A stretch of DNA of 64,000 nt from Tetracentron sinense (taxonomy: Eukaryota > Streptophyta > Magnoliopsida > Trochodendrales > Trochodendraceae), in the NCBI GenBank assembly GCA_015143295.1, contig CM026570.1:2628047-2692046 (forward strand), read 5' to 3'. The position numbers and the translations under genes were made by a program. Shown here one piece after another: positions 29,226-41,197 of the stretch; the stretch's first letter is position 1, and each line of letters starts with the position of its first letter. The notes under the pieces were generated by a model that ran no database searches, was not told the DNA's origin, and was given only the letters and a program-made list of their open reading frames with translations.

Positions 29226-29495
29226 ATGGAGAGAGTTCCTAAGGTGTTGCTCGTCCTTACCATCTTTCTTGTGATCTTCCTGTCGGGTTCCGAAGGAGGA
29301 AGAAGCATCAGGGGCAAGGTGAAGGTTAACCAGCCTCAGAACTTCTTTGGAGGTTTTGGGGGGTCCTTCCCAAGTCCAGGGTTTGGTGTTGGGTTTGGTT
29401 TCGGACCTTCGGGCTTTTGCTCCATCCCCGGATTTGGATGTGTCCGTATTCGACCCTCTAATCCAGGTGGATCGCCCCGTGGGGGCTTGCCGTGA
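29226..29495 (+). CDS. Small secreted peptide precursor 1 (GSEGGR family)
   Basis: An intronless 89-residue frame from the ATG at 29226. Residues 1 to about 23 form a strong signal peptide (VPKVLLVLTIFLVIFLSGSEG), followed by GGRSIRGK and a Gly/Phe/Pro-rich tail (GGFGGSFPSPGFGVGFGFG) with two Cys in GFCSIPGFGC, ending NPGGSPRGGLP. The GSEGGR(S/A)I junction and signal peptide resemble the gene at 32570. The function is unknown. The size, secretion signal and short basic junction fit a secreted peptide or small cell-wall protein. Confidence 0.65.
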   Translation: MERVPKVLLVLTIFLVIFLSGSEGGRSIRGKVKVNQPQNFFGGFGGSFPSPGFGVGFGFGPSGFCSIPGFGCVRIRPSNPGGSPRGGLP

Positions 29496-31300
29496 TAAGA
29501 TATGATTGTCGATTGGGTTTCTGGTTTAGTTGTCCAAGTTAGGAGTGTTTCATTTCAGTGAACGTTAGGGTTTTACTTGTTTAAAGTTAATTACTTTATT
29601 GATTAATGTGTTTGATTTGAGCTTAGTAGTGTCAGTAGCAGAAACAGTTCAAATGTAAGTCCTATGGTCTTAGGGAGTTGAGTCTATATACAAATATGGT
29701 CTATCTTTTGTTGTTCTTGTTTTTATTTCTATTATGTTAACGTGATGGTATGTTGCATTTCTAAGATGTATTCTTTTTTGCTTTAAGTTGGGTTGGAAGA
29801 CATCATTTAGGGGTCCCATCTAGGAGAGATGCCAGAAAAACTACACCCATACACCTTGTATGGTCGATGGGTTAATGGGTTCCTCAATCGAAAGCGTTTA
29901 AACGGGAATATTTTTAACAATACTATGTTGTTACGTACACATGATAGTGGGGTTCATGTTAGGGGAAAGCTATATGTATATTTTAGGCATCATTTATCTA
30001 CGTTAGGACGGGACGGTTAGTACGCAACTTTTACCCTCGGTGGGATTGGATTCCCCGACCTCCCTCCATCACACCCTTACCATTCACACGCAAGAGGCGC
30101 CGGGGGGGAGCTACCTAATATAAAGTTGGGTCCACAACATGTACTGCCATTCTAGTTTAAGGCCATATCTCATTTTGTCGAAATTATAATTTATTTATGG
30201 AAACTTTTGTTACATTTATAGGCTTGCCAAGAGTAGACTTGCCATTCCACTAGGGTGTTGTCCAATAACGGATGACACGGCCCCTTGTAAATGGCAATGC
30301 ATTGAAGACAATTCACATGATGCCACACTCACAGCTAAGATCCCATTAAGACGTTCATAAACTCCACATCAATGGCCATCAAAACATTTCCACGTGGGGC
30401 TGTTAATGGGTGGGCTGGGTCTGTCCAAGTGCAACCCTCATTTATAAGGACCCTGTTCAAGCCCTTGAAGTGCTTAAATTGCCTTAGCCCATGCTCTACC
30501 CTCAAGGTCTACCATGACCGGGGCTTGAAAGAAGATGAAGAAAAAATTTATTGTCTAGTGATCTTTTTTTTATTCTAAACCATCACTAGCTATCGATTTT
30601 ACATCAACCCTCATCGTTTATTTGGGCTTAGGATTGGCAATGCAACCCAAAGAGAGTATAACATACAATCTTTGCATGTATGTTACCTATTAGAAGAGTA
30701 TCCAATTTGAAATATTTTACATCAACTACTCTAAGAAAAGAGTCAAGTAAGTTTGACACTTGAAGTACTCATCCCATGCCAACACCAAGTTAATAGTATA
30801 GCAACCCAGATATATTGCAATATTTGAAGATGATCTATTTCTTCTGTGTGAAATTCACCTACCCCATATATTTTATCATCTACGAAAAATCAAATAAATA
30901 GTCATTAGAATATATAATATTAATGTGTAATTGACGAATAACAAGGAAGTCGTTACGATTGAATCCTTGCATGATATATCCAATGCACATGTCTCATTGA
31001 AGTTGTTACACAATATTCTTCTAATTAGAAATGTAATACGAGATTCAATATATTATTAACATGTAATTCATGAATATATATAACATTGACATTGATAAGG
31101 ATTTTTTTAATTAAAAAAAAAACGTGAAAATGAAGGGTCCATTGTAGTCCTTATGTAGGAGGTGAGGTAATGAAGTTTTTTTTTTGGAAGTGTGAGGTAA
31201 TGAAGTTACTACCTCACCCCATTTGTAGTTGTTGAAAGATGTATAATGTTAACTTTATATAAATATTAGTTGGCGATGCTCGGGCTAATATATTTAGACC
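29496..31300. other. Intergenic region, no gene seen
   Basis: 3' sequence of the peptide gene followed by AT-rich DNA. A short open stretch at 29829-30020 has no recognisable content. Confidence 0.4.
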
Positions 31301-31990
31301 AGCCCTTGGAGAAAACCCCCATTGTAGAACACCTCATGAGAGATTCTTTTGATAAAATCCGACAGAAACCCAAGAAGAAGAGATCAATTGATTAGGGTTT
31401 GGAAAAATCCAAGAAGAAGAGATAAACTAATCAAATGATTAGACTGTGAAAATCCAAGAAGAAGAGATCAAATGATTAGGGCATCGCAGAGAAAAACAAA
31501 AAGAAACCCCAAGAATTATATAGAAAGGGTTTCAATTCTTATATATTGATTCAGGGTTTCTAATGGAAGGACTTGCAAGGAAATATAAAAGATATGAGAA
31601 CACTTTTTTGAAAATGCCCCTCATATATTCTTTTTTATAACTTTTCTGAGCCCTCGGAGAAAACCCCAATTGTAGAACACCTCATGAGATATTATTTTGA
31701 TGGAACCCGACAGAAATCCAAGAAGAAGAGATCAATTGATTAGGCTTTGGAAAAATCCCAGAATAATAGATAAACTGATCAATTTATTAGACTTTGTGAA
31801 AATCGAAGAATAAGAGATAAAATGATTAGGGTATTGTAGAGAAAAACAAAAAGAAACCCCCAAGAACTATGTAGAACGGGTTTCAGTTTTTTTGATATTG
31901 ATTCAGGGTTTATACTGGAAGGACATCCAAGGAAATATAATAAAAGATATGAGAATACTTTTTTGAACATGCCCCTCATATATTCTCTTT
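31301..31990. repeat. Two tandem copies of a 348-bp unit
   Basis: Copy 1 starts at 31301 (AGCCCTTGGAGAAAACCCC) and copy 2 at 31649 (AGCCCTCGGAGAAAACCCC). They align throughout, including GATTCAGGGTTT and GCCCCTCATATATTCT near the end. Inside each unit a shorter CCAAGAAGAAGAGAT(C/A)AA motif is itself repeated two or three times. Confidence 0.85.
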
Positions 31991-32260
31991 TATATAAGGT
32001 TAAGCTTATATAAATATATATATATATTGTATTATATATATAGTGTAAGGGCTGGTCTGATCTGGGCTGGGCTGGGCTGTAAAGAGTGTTACCCAAGCTA
32101 GGCTCTCATGTCAGCAGGTTAATAGGTGAAAAAAACCTAAATTTAATTTGTGGGCCTGGCCGGGCTGAATACCCTCGTTGAAAGATAGGGTCTTATTCCC
32201 AAATGAGGAAAATAGAAACCAAAGAACAGCCACTACTAATTACTAAAAACATATTCTTGA
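31991..32260. other. AT-rich spacer with TA microsatellite
   Basis: It contains (TA)n at about 32012-32042 and a GGGCT-repeat (CTGGGCTGGGCTGGGCTG) at about 32058-32078. No gene is seen. Confidence 0.4.
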
Positions 32261-32511
32261 ATCTTGAGGGACCACCCTATACTGATTTCTTATTACATAC
32301 AATACAAGTCCGTCAGACAGAAATTACTATCATTTCCCAAATAAGAAAACAAAAGTTGCTTTCATGCATAAAAAAAATTGTGAATTTTGCTAGGCCCACT
32401 CTCCCTCTGCAGAAGGCAAGAAGAGCACCCTAATTTATTTGACATTTCCCGAAAAAAAACAAGGGTGAAATAGTGCAAACGAGGGGATTTAGTCCTGACC
32501 CGAAACTTTGT

Positions 32512-32520
32512 TATAAAAAG
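32512..32520 (+). promoter_or_regulatory. TATA box of small secreted peptide gene 2
   Basis: TATAAAAAG, 58 bases before the ATG. The shared GGGACCACCCTAT block lies further upstream at 32268. Confidence 0.6.
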
Positions 32521-32569
32521 GGTGCTTTGCCAAACTTCTATCCCTGCAGCAACAAGGAAGAAGAGAGAA

Positions 32570-32806
32570 ATGGCGATGAAGAATATTACTATGGTGTTGC
32601 TGGTTACTGTGTTCCTTTTTGCTATCGTTGCAGGTTCTGAAGGAGGACGAGCTATTCCAATCAAGGGGATAGCTGACCATCCTCTCTTTAAAGCTAATGC
32701 CCTTGGAAGTCAGGCCAGTGCCGATGCCGGCGCCGGCGCCGTCCATGATCTTGCTGCTGGCCCCAGAGACATCATCGTTTCCGAACCAGTGGGCGCATTT
32801 CCGTGA
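32570..32806 (+). CDS. Small secreted peptide precursor 2 (GSEGGR family)
   Basis: A 78-residue intronless frame. The start is the ATG at 32570, chosen because it follows the TATA box at normal spacing and begins the signal peptide (MAMKNITMVLLVTVFLFAIV). The signal is followed by AGSEGGRAIPIKGI, an Ala/Gly/Asp-rich middle (SADAGAGAVHDLAAGP) and the tail RDIIVSEPVGAFP. There are no Cys. It shares the hydrophobic leader and GSEGGR(A/S)I with the gene at 29226, but the rest differs, like families in which only the leader and a processing site are kept. The function is unknown. Confidence 0.65.
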   Translation: MAMKNITMVLLVTVFLFAIVAGSEGGRAIPIKGIADHPLFKANALGSQASADAGAGAVHDLAAGPRDIIVSEPVGAFP

Positions 32807-34700
32807 TCAAATAGTGCTTGTTGCTTTAATTGGTGTTTATGTTGGGGTGCTTTAAATTTACCTTTTTCTCACTTCATGTGGGGGTTTCTGAATAGTAGCT
32901 AGAGTTGTTTCTGTTCTGCGATATATGTGTGTGTTGTGATGTTGCTAGTGCTTTGAGTGGGGTTTAGGGTTTGTTTGTGTGGGCTTTATAATGGTTTAGC
33001 AGTCTACTTTGAAATAGGTTTGGTGTTTCGCTTTCTCTCCCTAATGATCAACTGGCAACGTTCTGATTTTTCTTTTTTTTTCTTTTAAGTTTGAAGGCAA
33101 ATACTAGTGGTAATTATCGCCCGCAATTCAAATCGCCCTATAACATGATACATGTATCTTGTTAAAGCATAGTAATTGTTGCTAACAGATCAGAAACACG
33201 TACAGTATCATGTATTCATGTTGTGGGTGGAGACTTGAACAGTGCGCGATTGACCAGCATGATGAAATGGTGTTATGGTAGTGTGGAGTAGTAGTAGAGG
33301 TTGGTTTGTGGATGGCAGCAGTATCATCGACCATACATAATCTACCATCTGGTCCAATCAAACTTACTATTACAAAGGTGGGTCCAATTAGTTGCTGGTG
33401 AAAATTAATGAACACGACTGAATGCTCATAATCATCTAGTCTATACCTTTGGTTTAAAGAGTAAAATAGCAGAGAAAACTGTTGAGAAGATTGGAGGGTT
33501 AGAATGATACAATCATGTTAACTGCTTTAGCCATAGAGTTAATTAGCGGACCTCAGGGTCCTCTTGCAAGCTGACCTCTCCAATCAATTTTTAACACATT
33601 GGGAAAATATTGGGAAAGAGAAAAGGACAGGCAATAAAATACAATCCTTAATGCCACGTGTCTCTTGACAAATGGGTAAGAGGAACCTAAGGTCCGTTTA
33701 CCATTTTACTCAGCGAAATTATCGTCCCCTTCATGTTGTGTACGGTCTCTTTGGATTCGAGATCAACAGCGAACACGAAATCGAAGTATCTCACAATCAT
33801 GTACTACAACCCAACCAATTGCGATTGAAATAGAAGAGACCCCAGTACTTGGGAGAGATCGTAATATAGCCAATTGCCATTGAAGTCGAAGAGATTTCAA
33901 TCGCATCCATAAGTCAACACGTGTGTTTTTTATCTTTTATTAATTGTGGTAAAGATTCATTAACTCATGGGCTGAGCAATATAATTTTAATTAAAAAAAA
34001 AATATTAACCCGATCAAAAATTCTTAACCAAAATTAAATATTTTTAAAAAACACCCAAATTATATCTATTTGGTTCGGATTTCCTGGGATGATTTAATCG
34101 CTTAAAATCGTTTTCCTTGAAACCGGGTAACATAATCGCATTTGGATGGGTTTTCCGAATCGGTTTGGATGCCATCGATTTGGGTAAAAACCGGTTTGTA
34201 TCAAATCAGCAAAAGGGGTGATTTCTAACGGGAGAAATCAGTTGCTTTATACCGATTGTGCGGACTGATTTTTGACAAAGTTACCGATTCGTAAACGACC
34301 CCCACCCCCAAACTCGATCTTGCAGCTCTGCAACCAACATTTGATCTCAAATCTACAACCAACCATCTCGAATCTGGTACTGATCTTCACCTTCTTCTTC
34401 TTCTTCTTCTTCCACTGTGGGTTTCTAATTTGGGGTTTTTTCCTTCATTTTTTTCTTTCTTTCTTCTTGTTCTTGTATTGTATCATTTCTTCTTGTTTTT
34501 GTATTTCCAAGCAAATCTCGAATCATATAAGAAAAACCCTACTAATTTTACCAAGCAAATTTGAAATCTTATCTCGAATCAAATGAGAGAAATCTCTTCT
34601 TCCATTAAAGAATAGGATGGATTTGAAACAACAATCCATGGATGTTAAAAACCCTCGATGGCAAAAGACACTTGATTTAGTGAACACAATACAGTATTTT
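32807..34700. other. Intergenic region, no gene seen
   Basis: No supported gene. CT-rich stretches at 34380-34500 could be leader-like sequence but lead into no convincing coding exon. Confidence 0.4.
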
Positions 34701-34730
34701 TGTTGAGGAATTTTGCCAAACACCGTACGT

Positions 34731-34965
34731 TGAAATGGGGTTTTGTATTTTTTGGGGTTTTGTTTGTTTGCTTTGGCATGTAAAATCTGAAATGAGGTTT
34801 CGTATTTTTTGGGGTTTTGTTTGTTTGCTTTGGAATGTAAAATCTGAAAAGTTATAACAGAACATCCGATAATTTCATCATCAGAAGTTCTTTTTGCTTC
34901 GCCAAACACTTTACGCTGAAATGGGGTTTTGTTTGTTTGCTTTGACATGTAAAAGCTGCTTGCTA
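34731..34965. repeat. ~57-bp tandem repeat (two full and one partial copy)
   Basis: The unit TGAAATG(G/A)GGTTT(T/C)GTATT, followed by TTTTGGGGTTTTGTTTGTTTG and CTTTGGCATGTAAAATC, occurs at 34731 and 34788. A partial copy is near 34918, preceded by a second TT(T/C)GCCAAACAC segment. No coding role. Confidence 0.75.
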
Positions 34966-35430
34966 CTGTTTTTTTTTTCCTTCTTAATTTGAGCCATGTT
35001 GAGATGGATCTTGCTAAAGATTGTTATTAAAGATCTGGGTTTGTAATTTAGTCAAATTGTTACTGGAATTTGGAATTAGTTTTGGGTCTTTTTGTGAACA
35101 CCCCATTTTTACACCCTTTAATCCCATTTTTTTTTTAATTATTTAATTTATAATTTTAATTTTAAGTGTTACTTTATTTTATATTTTTATTATTTGAGGG
35201 TCAAAGTTTTGGATCCGAGAGAGAGAGAGAGAATAAAACCCATGTTTACTACCCGTGTACAAAGACCCAAGACCATCCCCTAAAGCCCCAGGAGACCCAA
35301 GTCCAATGTTTTCCATGAGCACAGGGCAAGCCTGAAGTCTTCATATTCGAAATCCTATCCACAAACCCTATTTTAAACCCCCAAAATCGAAGTCTAAGGC
35401 CTTTAGGCCTAAGCCCGTGATTCAAGTGAT

Positions 35431-35450
35431 TAAGCCCTAAAAGCCCAATA
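35431..35450 (+). promoter_or_regulatory. Site II / telo-box-like promoter element of the PAC4 gene
   Basis: TAAGCCCTAAAAGCCCAATA combines a short telo-box-like AGCCCTAA with an AAGCCCA (site II, TGGGCT in reverse) just upstream of the probable 5'UTR. Such pairs are common in plant housekeeping promoters, for example ribosomal and proteasome genes. This is an assignment by motif only. Confidence 0.4.
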
Positions 35451-35469
35451 CCACTGACCAAGTTCCATT

Positions 35470-38400
35470 CTCAGAGAACAGCAATCCCTTCTCTTCTTCG
35501 CCAGATTTCTCTCTCCCTCCATTATTTGTCCCTTCCGGCGACGCCCACACCAGCTCGGTAGCATCGTAGCTCCATCCCTCATCCATCTCCGGCGGCATTA
35601 GTTCGATTCACGCCGGCGGCCACGCGCAGCACTTCTCCATTGCTATATCCCGATCTCTCCAGCTGAATCCTCTCTCCGGCGAGCTCAGATCACCACCGGT
35701 AATAGCCTTTTGATCTTCTTCTTCGAACCAGTCGCTATCAATCTCTGTCCAGCATCATCTTCGACCTCCATCTCCGGCGATCAGGTAATTCCTACTCTCT
35801 TCTTTCTAAATCTGTTTCCCCTTTGATCACTATCTCAGTAGACTCGGGTGATTCTCGACTCAGCTCGTGTTTTATTTAGAAAAGCTTGGATCAATCTCTC
35901 TGTTTCTATCGCCATTAGAGGTAAGCGATTTGCCATCTCTCTGTAAAAGTTTCTGCATATTTGTTAAGATTCATAGGTAGCGTTTGGCAAGTCTAAAAAA
36001 TAAACCTTGTTGTCCGAATTTAATCGGAGATATTTAAAAATTAGACCGTTTCGTTCATTGTCCAGTATCTAATTTGAGTTTAGGCATTTTACCTCATATT
36101 CAATTATTCAATTATTAGGGGATTTCATATCTTTTTTCAATGAGAAGCTTTACCTCATTCTTTGAGCCACTTTTGCATCTGGGTCTTCTGGATTTCCTTC
36201 TATTTCATCAGTTTTTCCCATTGCATCAAGGTACCTCATTTGCTCTGATAGCATTCTTCTATTTCACCCTTTTGATTTGATATTCTCAGTACCCCTTATT
36301 CTATTTCCCATCTTCTTGCCTGGCAAGTGTTTGTAGAAATGCCAAAATGGTGTTAAGCATTGTTTGGACGAAGACCTCTTTAGCTTTTAACATTACAATG
36401 AAAACACAAAGCAAAAACTCAGCATGCCTTAGATATGCTATTCTTGTTGTGGAATTGTTTTCTTTTTCAATAGTGATTTATATATATTGTTATTTTGTTA
36501 AATGGAGATTTGGTTGCAGAGTTATAGGGCTGAGTGTCCATTAGATATATGTTTTTTTTTTTGCATGGTGGACTGATTTTTTTCTTGTTTGGCTTTAGTT
36601 GATTCACGAGCTGAATATAGAGTGGGAAGAAACACAATTGCCCTTCTTTTAAGCTGTGATTTGTATAGTTTACCAAACAGACTTTTACAAATCAGAGTTT
36701 TTTCTTCTCTGCAAAACAGTGACCTTACGAAACAGAATTGGGTCTATTTCGATCAGATTGTAATTTTTTGGGTCTGTTTAGAATAGCTCTTATTAGATCA
36801 GATAAGACCGATAAGACTTGCCAAGTGAACTGTAAGCTGAACTAACTACTAAGTAGATGCATAACATAAACCCCAGAAAAACTTAATATCTAGCAGGAGC
36901 TCCTGAAAATTTCCAAACTATTTTCACTTCTCTTAGTGATTTCGTTGAAATGATTTGAGATTCATTTCATAGTGTGAATCGTGCAATGGCTTCGGGAGAG
37001 TTGGACGGACATGTATCTGATGGTTCCCTCATGACTTCCAAATTCCCCAAAGGAAAGGAATCGTGTGATGTTCGTATAGCTTGTCCAGAAAATGGAGAAA
37101 GCTCTTCCAATGAAAGTTCAGCGGTCGACTACAACGATTGTGGCGTGCATATCACATGCTTTACGGAGGTTGTGAATGATGTTACGCTCCATTTTCAGAT
37201 CATACGGCTTGAGAAACAGGTGATCTTCTATCTTGTGGTGTTGAGTTGTTGGCTCTATCGTTATTAGTTTGATAGTAATGATATTCTTGTAGCTATTCTA
37301 GATAAATGACACATACAAATTGAAAGTTTCGTAGCTTTGATACCATTTGTTGGACCCATTGTTTAACTTCGCCAGCTGAGAATTATTTCCTCGTTTATCT
37401 ATTTTGTTGGATCCATTGTTTGAGTTCGCCGACCAAGGATTATTCACTCGGGCATCTATTTGGGTTTTGGACAATGTGTTCAAGCACTTTAGTTAATGGT
37501 ATAATCATAACCATAGCACAATATCTGTGATCATAAACTCTCAACCTCTTGTTGTCTGATTCATTCCGATACATGGGGTTGCTTCAATCAATAGAAACCT
37601 CAAATGTGTGCAACTGTGCATTACCGAGTGCTAATGAGGTTAGGAACTTTGATAAAATTCAAGCTCGTGTTTTTGTCTGTTTATTCAATTTACCTAGGAC
37701 TTTTTGAGGAGTTTCAATGAGATAATTAACTAGATTCCAGGAAAGGAAATGTCATGGAAAAATGGTTATTCAGAATTGGTTCTCAAAGTTGAAATGTTGT
37801 GGGCTCAAACATCCATTACTGGAATTCAGGACCTTACATCAGTTTTTACTTCAATTCAATTGAAGGTATTTTTATTAGTGTAGTTCAATATCAGTAATAG
37901 TGATCTCTCTACCTGTTGTTGGATCCTTGAATGTGGCCTGTGGGAGACGGTGTTGCTTTTAAAAAAATAGCAACCTCATGCATTCTTTACTTAGTATTAG
38001 AGAGGCTAGGAACCTGATGTGGTCAAATTTATTTCTTTAGGATTACGAGATTATTCAATTTGGGTTAAGAAATATTTTAGGAGTGTCAATGAACTATGCT
38101 ACTGGAGTAGGGTGTGTCATGGAGAGATGGTTCTTCTTCTTTGTGTTAATTTTATTTACTCTTTTAATTTAATGTTGGGTGTAGATATACGCATGGATTG
38201 GATGCAACTCAGCCAAATTTGGACATTTATATGCAGCTACGCATGCTCGACCTGTAAGTTGTTGGCTTTATTACCAATTTGCTTTCTTGAAATGTTGTTT
38301 CTGTTGATTTTTGAGCTTGCTATTTGATGGCTCCAATCAGAGCAATACAGTGGGCGTTACTTCTATACTTGGAGGGGCCTCTGATAACACAGGGTCAAGC

Positions 38401-38779
38401 ATTGCTCGCCGATTAGGTAAAATTTTATTTTTCATACTATTATATCACATATTCTCTCAACTCACTATCTGATGCACTACCCTTCTATTCAGTGTTGAAG
38501 ACTGGTCGCAGCATAATTTTGGCTTGCAATATTCCCAAGAACAGTCCCCTGCTTGAGGTTAATCGTGATCTCTGTCTGTCTCTCTTCCTCAGTATGCACG
38601 CATACACACACAGTGTTACGACTATCCATTGTACTATGTTGATCCTTTGAATGTTTGTATGTAGCTATTGATGGTATGGTTTTGCTTTTCAGGCAGATGC
38701 AGAGAAGAAGCTAGTGCAGAAGCTAACAAGTCTTGGATACACAAGACCGATATCTCGAGGAGCACCCATTGCGCAATAG
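35470..38779 (+). CDS. PAC4: Proteasome assembly chaperone 4
   Basis: Coding exons are 36986-37219, 38185-38253, 38341-38416, 38493-38557 and 38693-38779. All have GT-AG borders and consistent phase, giving 176 residues. A 5'UTR exon probably ends at 35784 (GATCAG|GTAATT), with a 5'UTR intron to 36972; the UTR start is approximate. After a poorly conserved N-terminus the PAC4 core reads CFTEVVNDVTLHFQIIRLEK, IYAWIGCNSAKFGHLYAAT, VGVTSILGGASDNTGSSIAR, ILACNIPKNSPLLEADAEKK and LVQKLTSLGYTRP, which matches the plant PAC4/PSMG4 family over its whole length. Family knowledge: PAC3-PAC4 heterodimers help assemble the alpha ring of the 20S proteasome. The CDS start is the ATG at 36986, since no ATG precedes it in the exon. 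Confidence 0.92.
37347..37463. repeat. 58-bp tandem duplication in PAC4 intron
   Basis: The unit TGTTGGA(C/T)CCATTGTTT, continuing ACTTCGCC, occurs twice in the intron between the first two coding exons. Confidence 0.65.
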
Positions 38780-40870
38780 AGTTGTGGCCACAGTAATATA
38801 TCATATAAAAGGTGTTTCCCTCCCGTCAGCGGTTCCATTTGCAGCACTGTTGTATGCACTACTGTCAAAATAACACCAGTTGGCTGACTTGTGCACCATG
38901 TTAATGGATAGTGTGCAGCCAACCTAAAAGTTGAACACCAGATTTTGGATTATGCCCATACAAGAGGCGTTTTAATGTAATGCAAGCACCAAATCTAGAT
39001 ACGGTAGGGGGGTGAGTTGTTCTATTTACCTTATCGAAATATTGGGGAAGTATACCTTAAGCATCACCATGCTTGGATATTATGAACTTGGTTTTTTTTT
39101 GTGTGGATAATTATTCTTATGGTTTGCGATTAGAATGGTCAAAAATTATGTTATTAGTAGATTCTTTTTCATCATATTCTTTTTGTAGTTTCATGTGTAA
39201 CAAATTATGTTGGAAAATCGACTCGACAAAGGAAAAACCATGTAGTGGTGAATGAGAAATTGACCCGACAAAGATACCCGTTGTGCGACCCGATTGACCC
39301 GATGAAATTTGACCCGAACCAATCTGGGCCTGGGTTTACCCATTTTGATCTATTCTTTAAATGAGTTTTCTGTTGGTGTTTCAAATTTCAAATAACTGCT
39401 TTATTTTTCCATTTTGTGTCTCTTCTGAACAACCATCTCTGTTCGAACAGACACAAGAAAGTCTATAGAGTAGACCTCTATTCTTGCATTCAAATGATCG
39501 TTTTTTTTTTTTTGTTTTTTTTTTTTTAATCTCTATTTTTTGTATTGTTATTGGTTCGAATACAAACATTGGTCGATTCATTGGGTTCCATAGCTTGAAG
39601 TGTTGCATCTTCAGAACTAAAATCCGTTGTCTTGGGAAATGATTACTCGTCAACCTTGAACACCGAGAGAAAGTAAATTTGTCTTAAGGAAACTGTGATT
39701 CACAGGGTTCGGAATTGTTGTTTATTTCCAATTTATGTTCTGTTTGTTCACAATACAAATAAAGTGAGTTGTTTATTTCTTGTTTCAGTTTCCTTATTGC
39801 TTTTATTGATACATCTAATTAATTATTTTTTGATTAATTAGAACTACAAATTAAACTTATTATAATATGTTAAAATGTGGTATCTAAACACCACCTAAAT
39901 GATTCAAGTATTAATTGGATTTGCTCCTGTTTGCCCGAACTTGGTCTTTCAGATCAGGTCTTAAAATCCAAGTAATGATTTCTACTTTCACTAGTCAGAA
40001 CAGAATCAGGTCATTAATGAGAACAGAACCAGGTCGACACTCTGGCCCAATTTAGGTCCGATCCATTCATTTCTGGAACTCTAATTGGTAAAACTCCGCA
40101 ATTTGTTGGATGAACCATGATTCGGCATCAAGTGAGGTATCATGTCAACCAAGTAGATTTGTGCGAAAACCATCTAAGAATGGGGGTGTGATCAACTTAT
40201 TCGCGAATAAAATTAACAATCAACCATCCATAACTAATGAACTATTATGAACTCATGGTACAATGGGTCTGAAACAAATCAAAATGTAATAGAAGTAATG
40301 ACCAATAATGTAGCTTTTCGACCAGGTATTTCCCACCAGGAATCCCTTCTCTGGGTCATTAGTAAGTTCTTCCAACCCCGGGAAGCAATGCTTGCCCCAT
40401 CGGTTGTGTGTGCAGTTCACCACAACTTTGAGCCGGGTTCAAGTCTTGAGAGGGTGTGATGTTGAAATATTCACCCGTATCACTAACCTTGAATAGATAC
40501 TAACCTTACTAACTGAGGTTGACAAAAAAAAGAAAGAAACCCATCTTGTTTACAATTCGATGAGGGAAATCTTCTACGGAGGTCAAGATGATCACTAGCA
40601 TGGGTTCAAGGTGAGTTTGGCATAGGTGAAAAAAACTACCAAAAAGTTGGTTTTAACTTCCTTCCGCAGAGATGCAGTTATGAAAAGCTTACTCTTGGGC
40701 CGTAGTAATTCATGCCTTGTGCTTGGTCTTTCCCTCTTCAATTGTGGGCCTTCCAAGTGGTGGACCACCCCCAACTTTGGATTGCCCATTAAGTCAAATC
40801 AGGGTGTTTGGCAGCACCTAATAAGATCATTCTCCGTTTTCTAATTCTTTTTGACTCGTAATCTTCTCAA
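38780..40870. other. Intergenic region after PAC4, no gene seen
   Basis: 3'UTR of PAC4, then AT-rich DNA with fragments typical of old retroelements (GACCCGA repeats at 39250-39330; a CCCCGGGAAGC / TTGAGCCGGGTTCAAG stretch at 40370-40450). No supported coding sequence. Confidence 0.4.
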
Positions 40871-41197
40871 GTTATAACCGGTTTTTGGCAAAACCGGTTA
40901 CGCCCCTGTGGTCACCAGGTCTCCCTTTTTACACTCCTTAACTGGGGTTAAGATTCACTTACCCCTAGGGTTCACCCACCTATCTTTGGTTTTTAGAAAA
41001 AAATATTTTTAAAAAATGAATCCTAGGAATTGGTAAATTTTAACCACAGTTAACAAAATTTTGTATTTTTTTTATAAAAAAAAAGATAGGTCAGTGAACC
41101 CTAGAGGTGATTGAATCTTAACCACTGTTAAGATGTGTCAAAAGGGACATGAGGCCACCTCAGGCGTGTAACCGGTTTTAACAAAACCGGTTACAAC
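40871..41197. mobile_element. Palindromic MITE of the AACCGG family
   Basis: About 327 bp whose two halves are imperfect inverted repeats. Ends read GTTATAACCGGTTTTTGGCA and, inverted, GTTGTAACCGGTTTTGTTAA. Arms share GGTTAAGATTCA and CCCTAGGGTTCACC with AT-rich sequence at the centre. The terminal AACCGGTTTT...AAAACCGGTT is itself a small palindrome. Related copies are at 52639 and, as a half element, near 49993-50110. Confidence 0.75.

Noticed and set aside
34272-34948. Open frames around 34272-34586 and 34523-34948
   Set aside because: They arise from CTT-rich and GGGGTTTTG tandem sequence, and repeat-driven frames are not evidence of coding.
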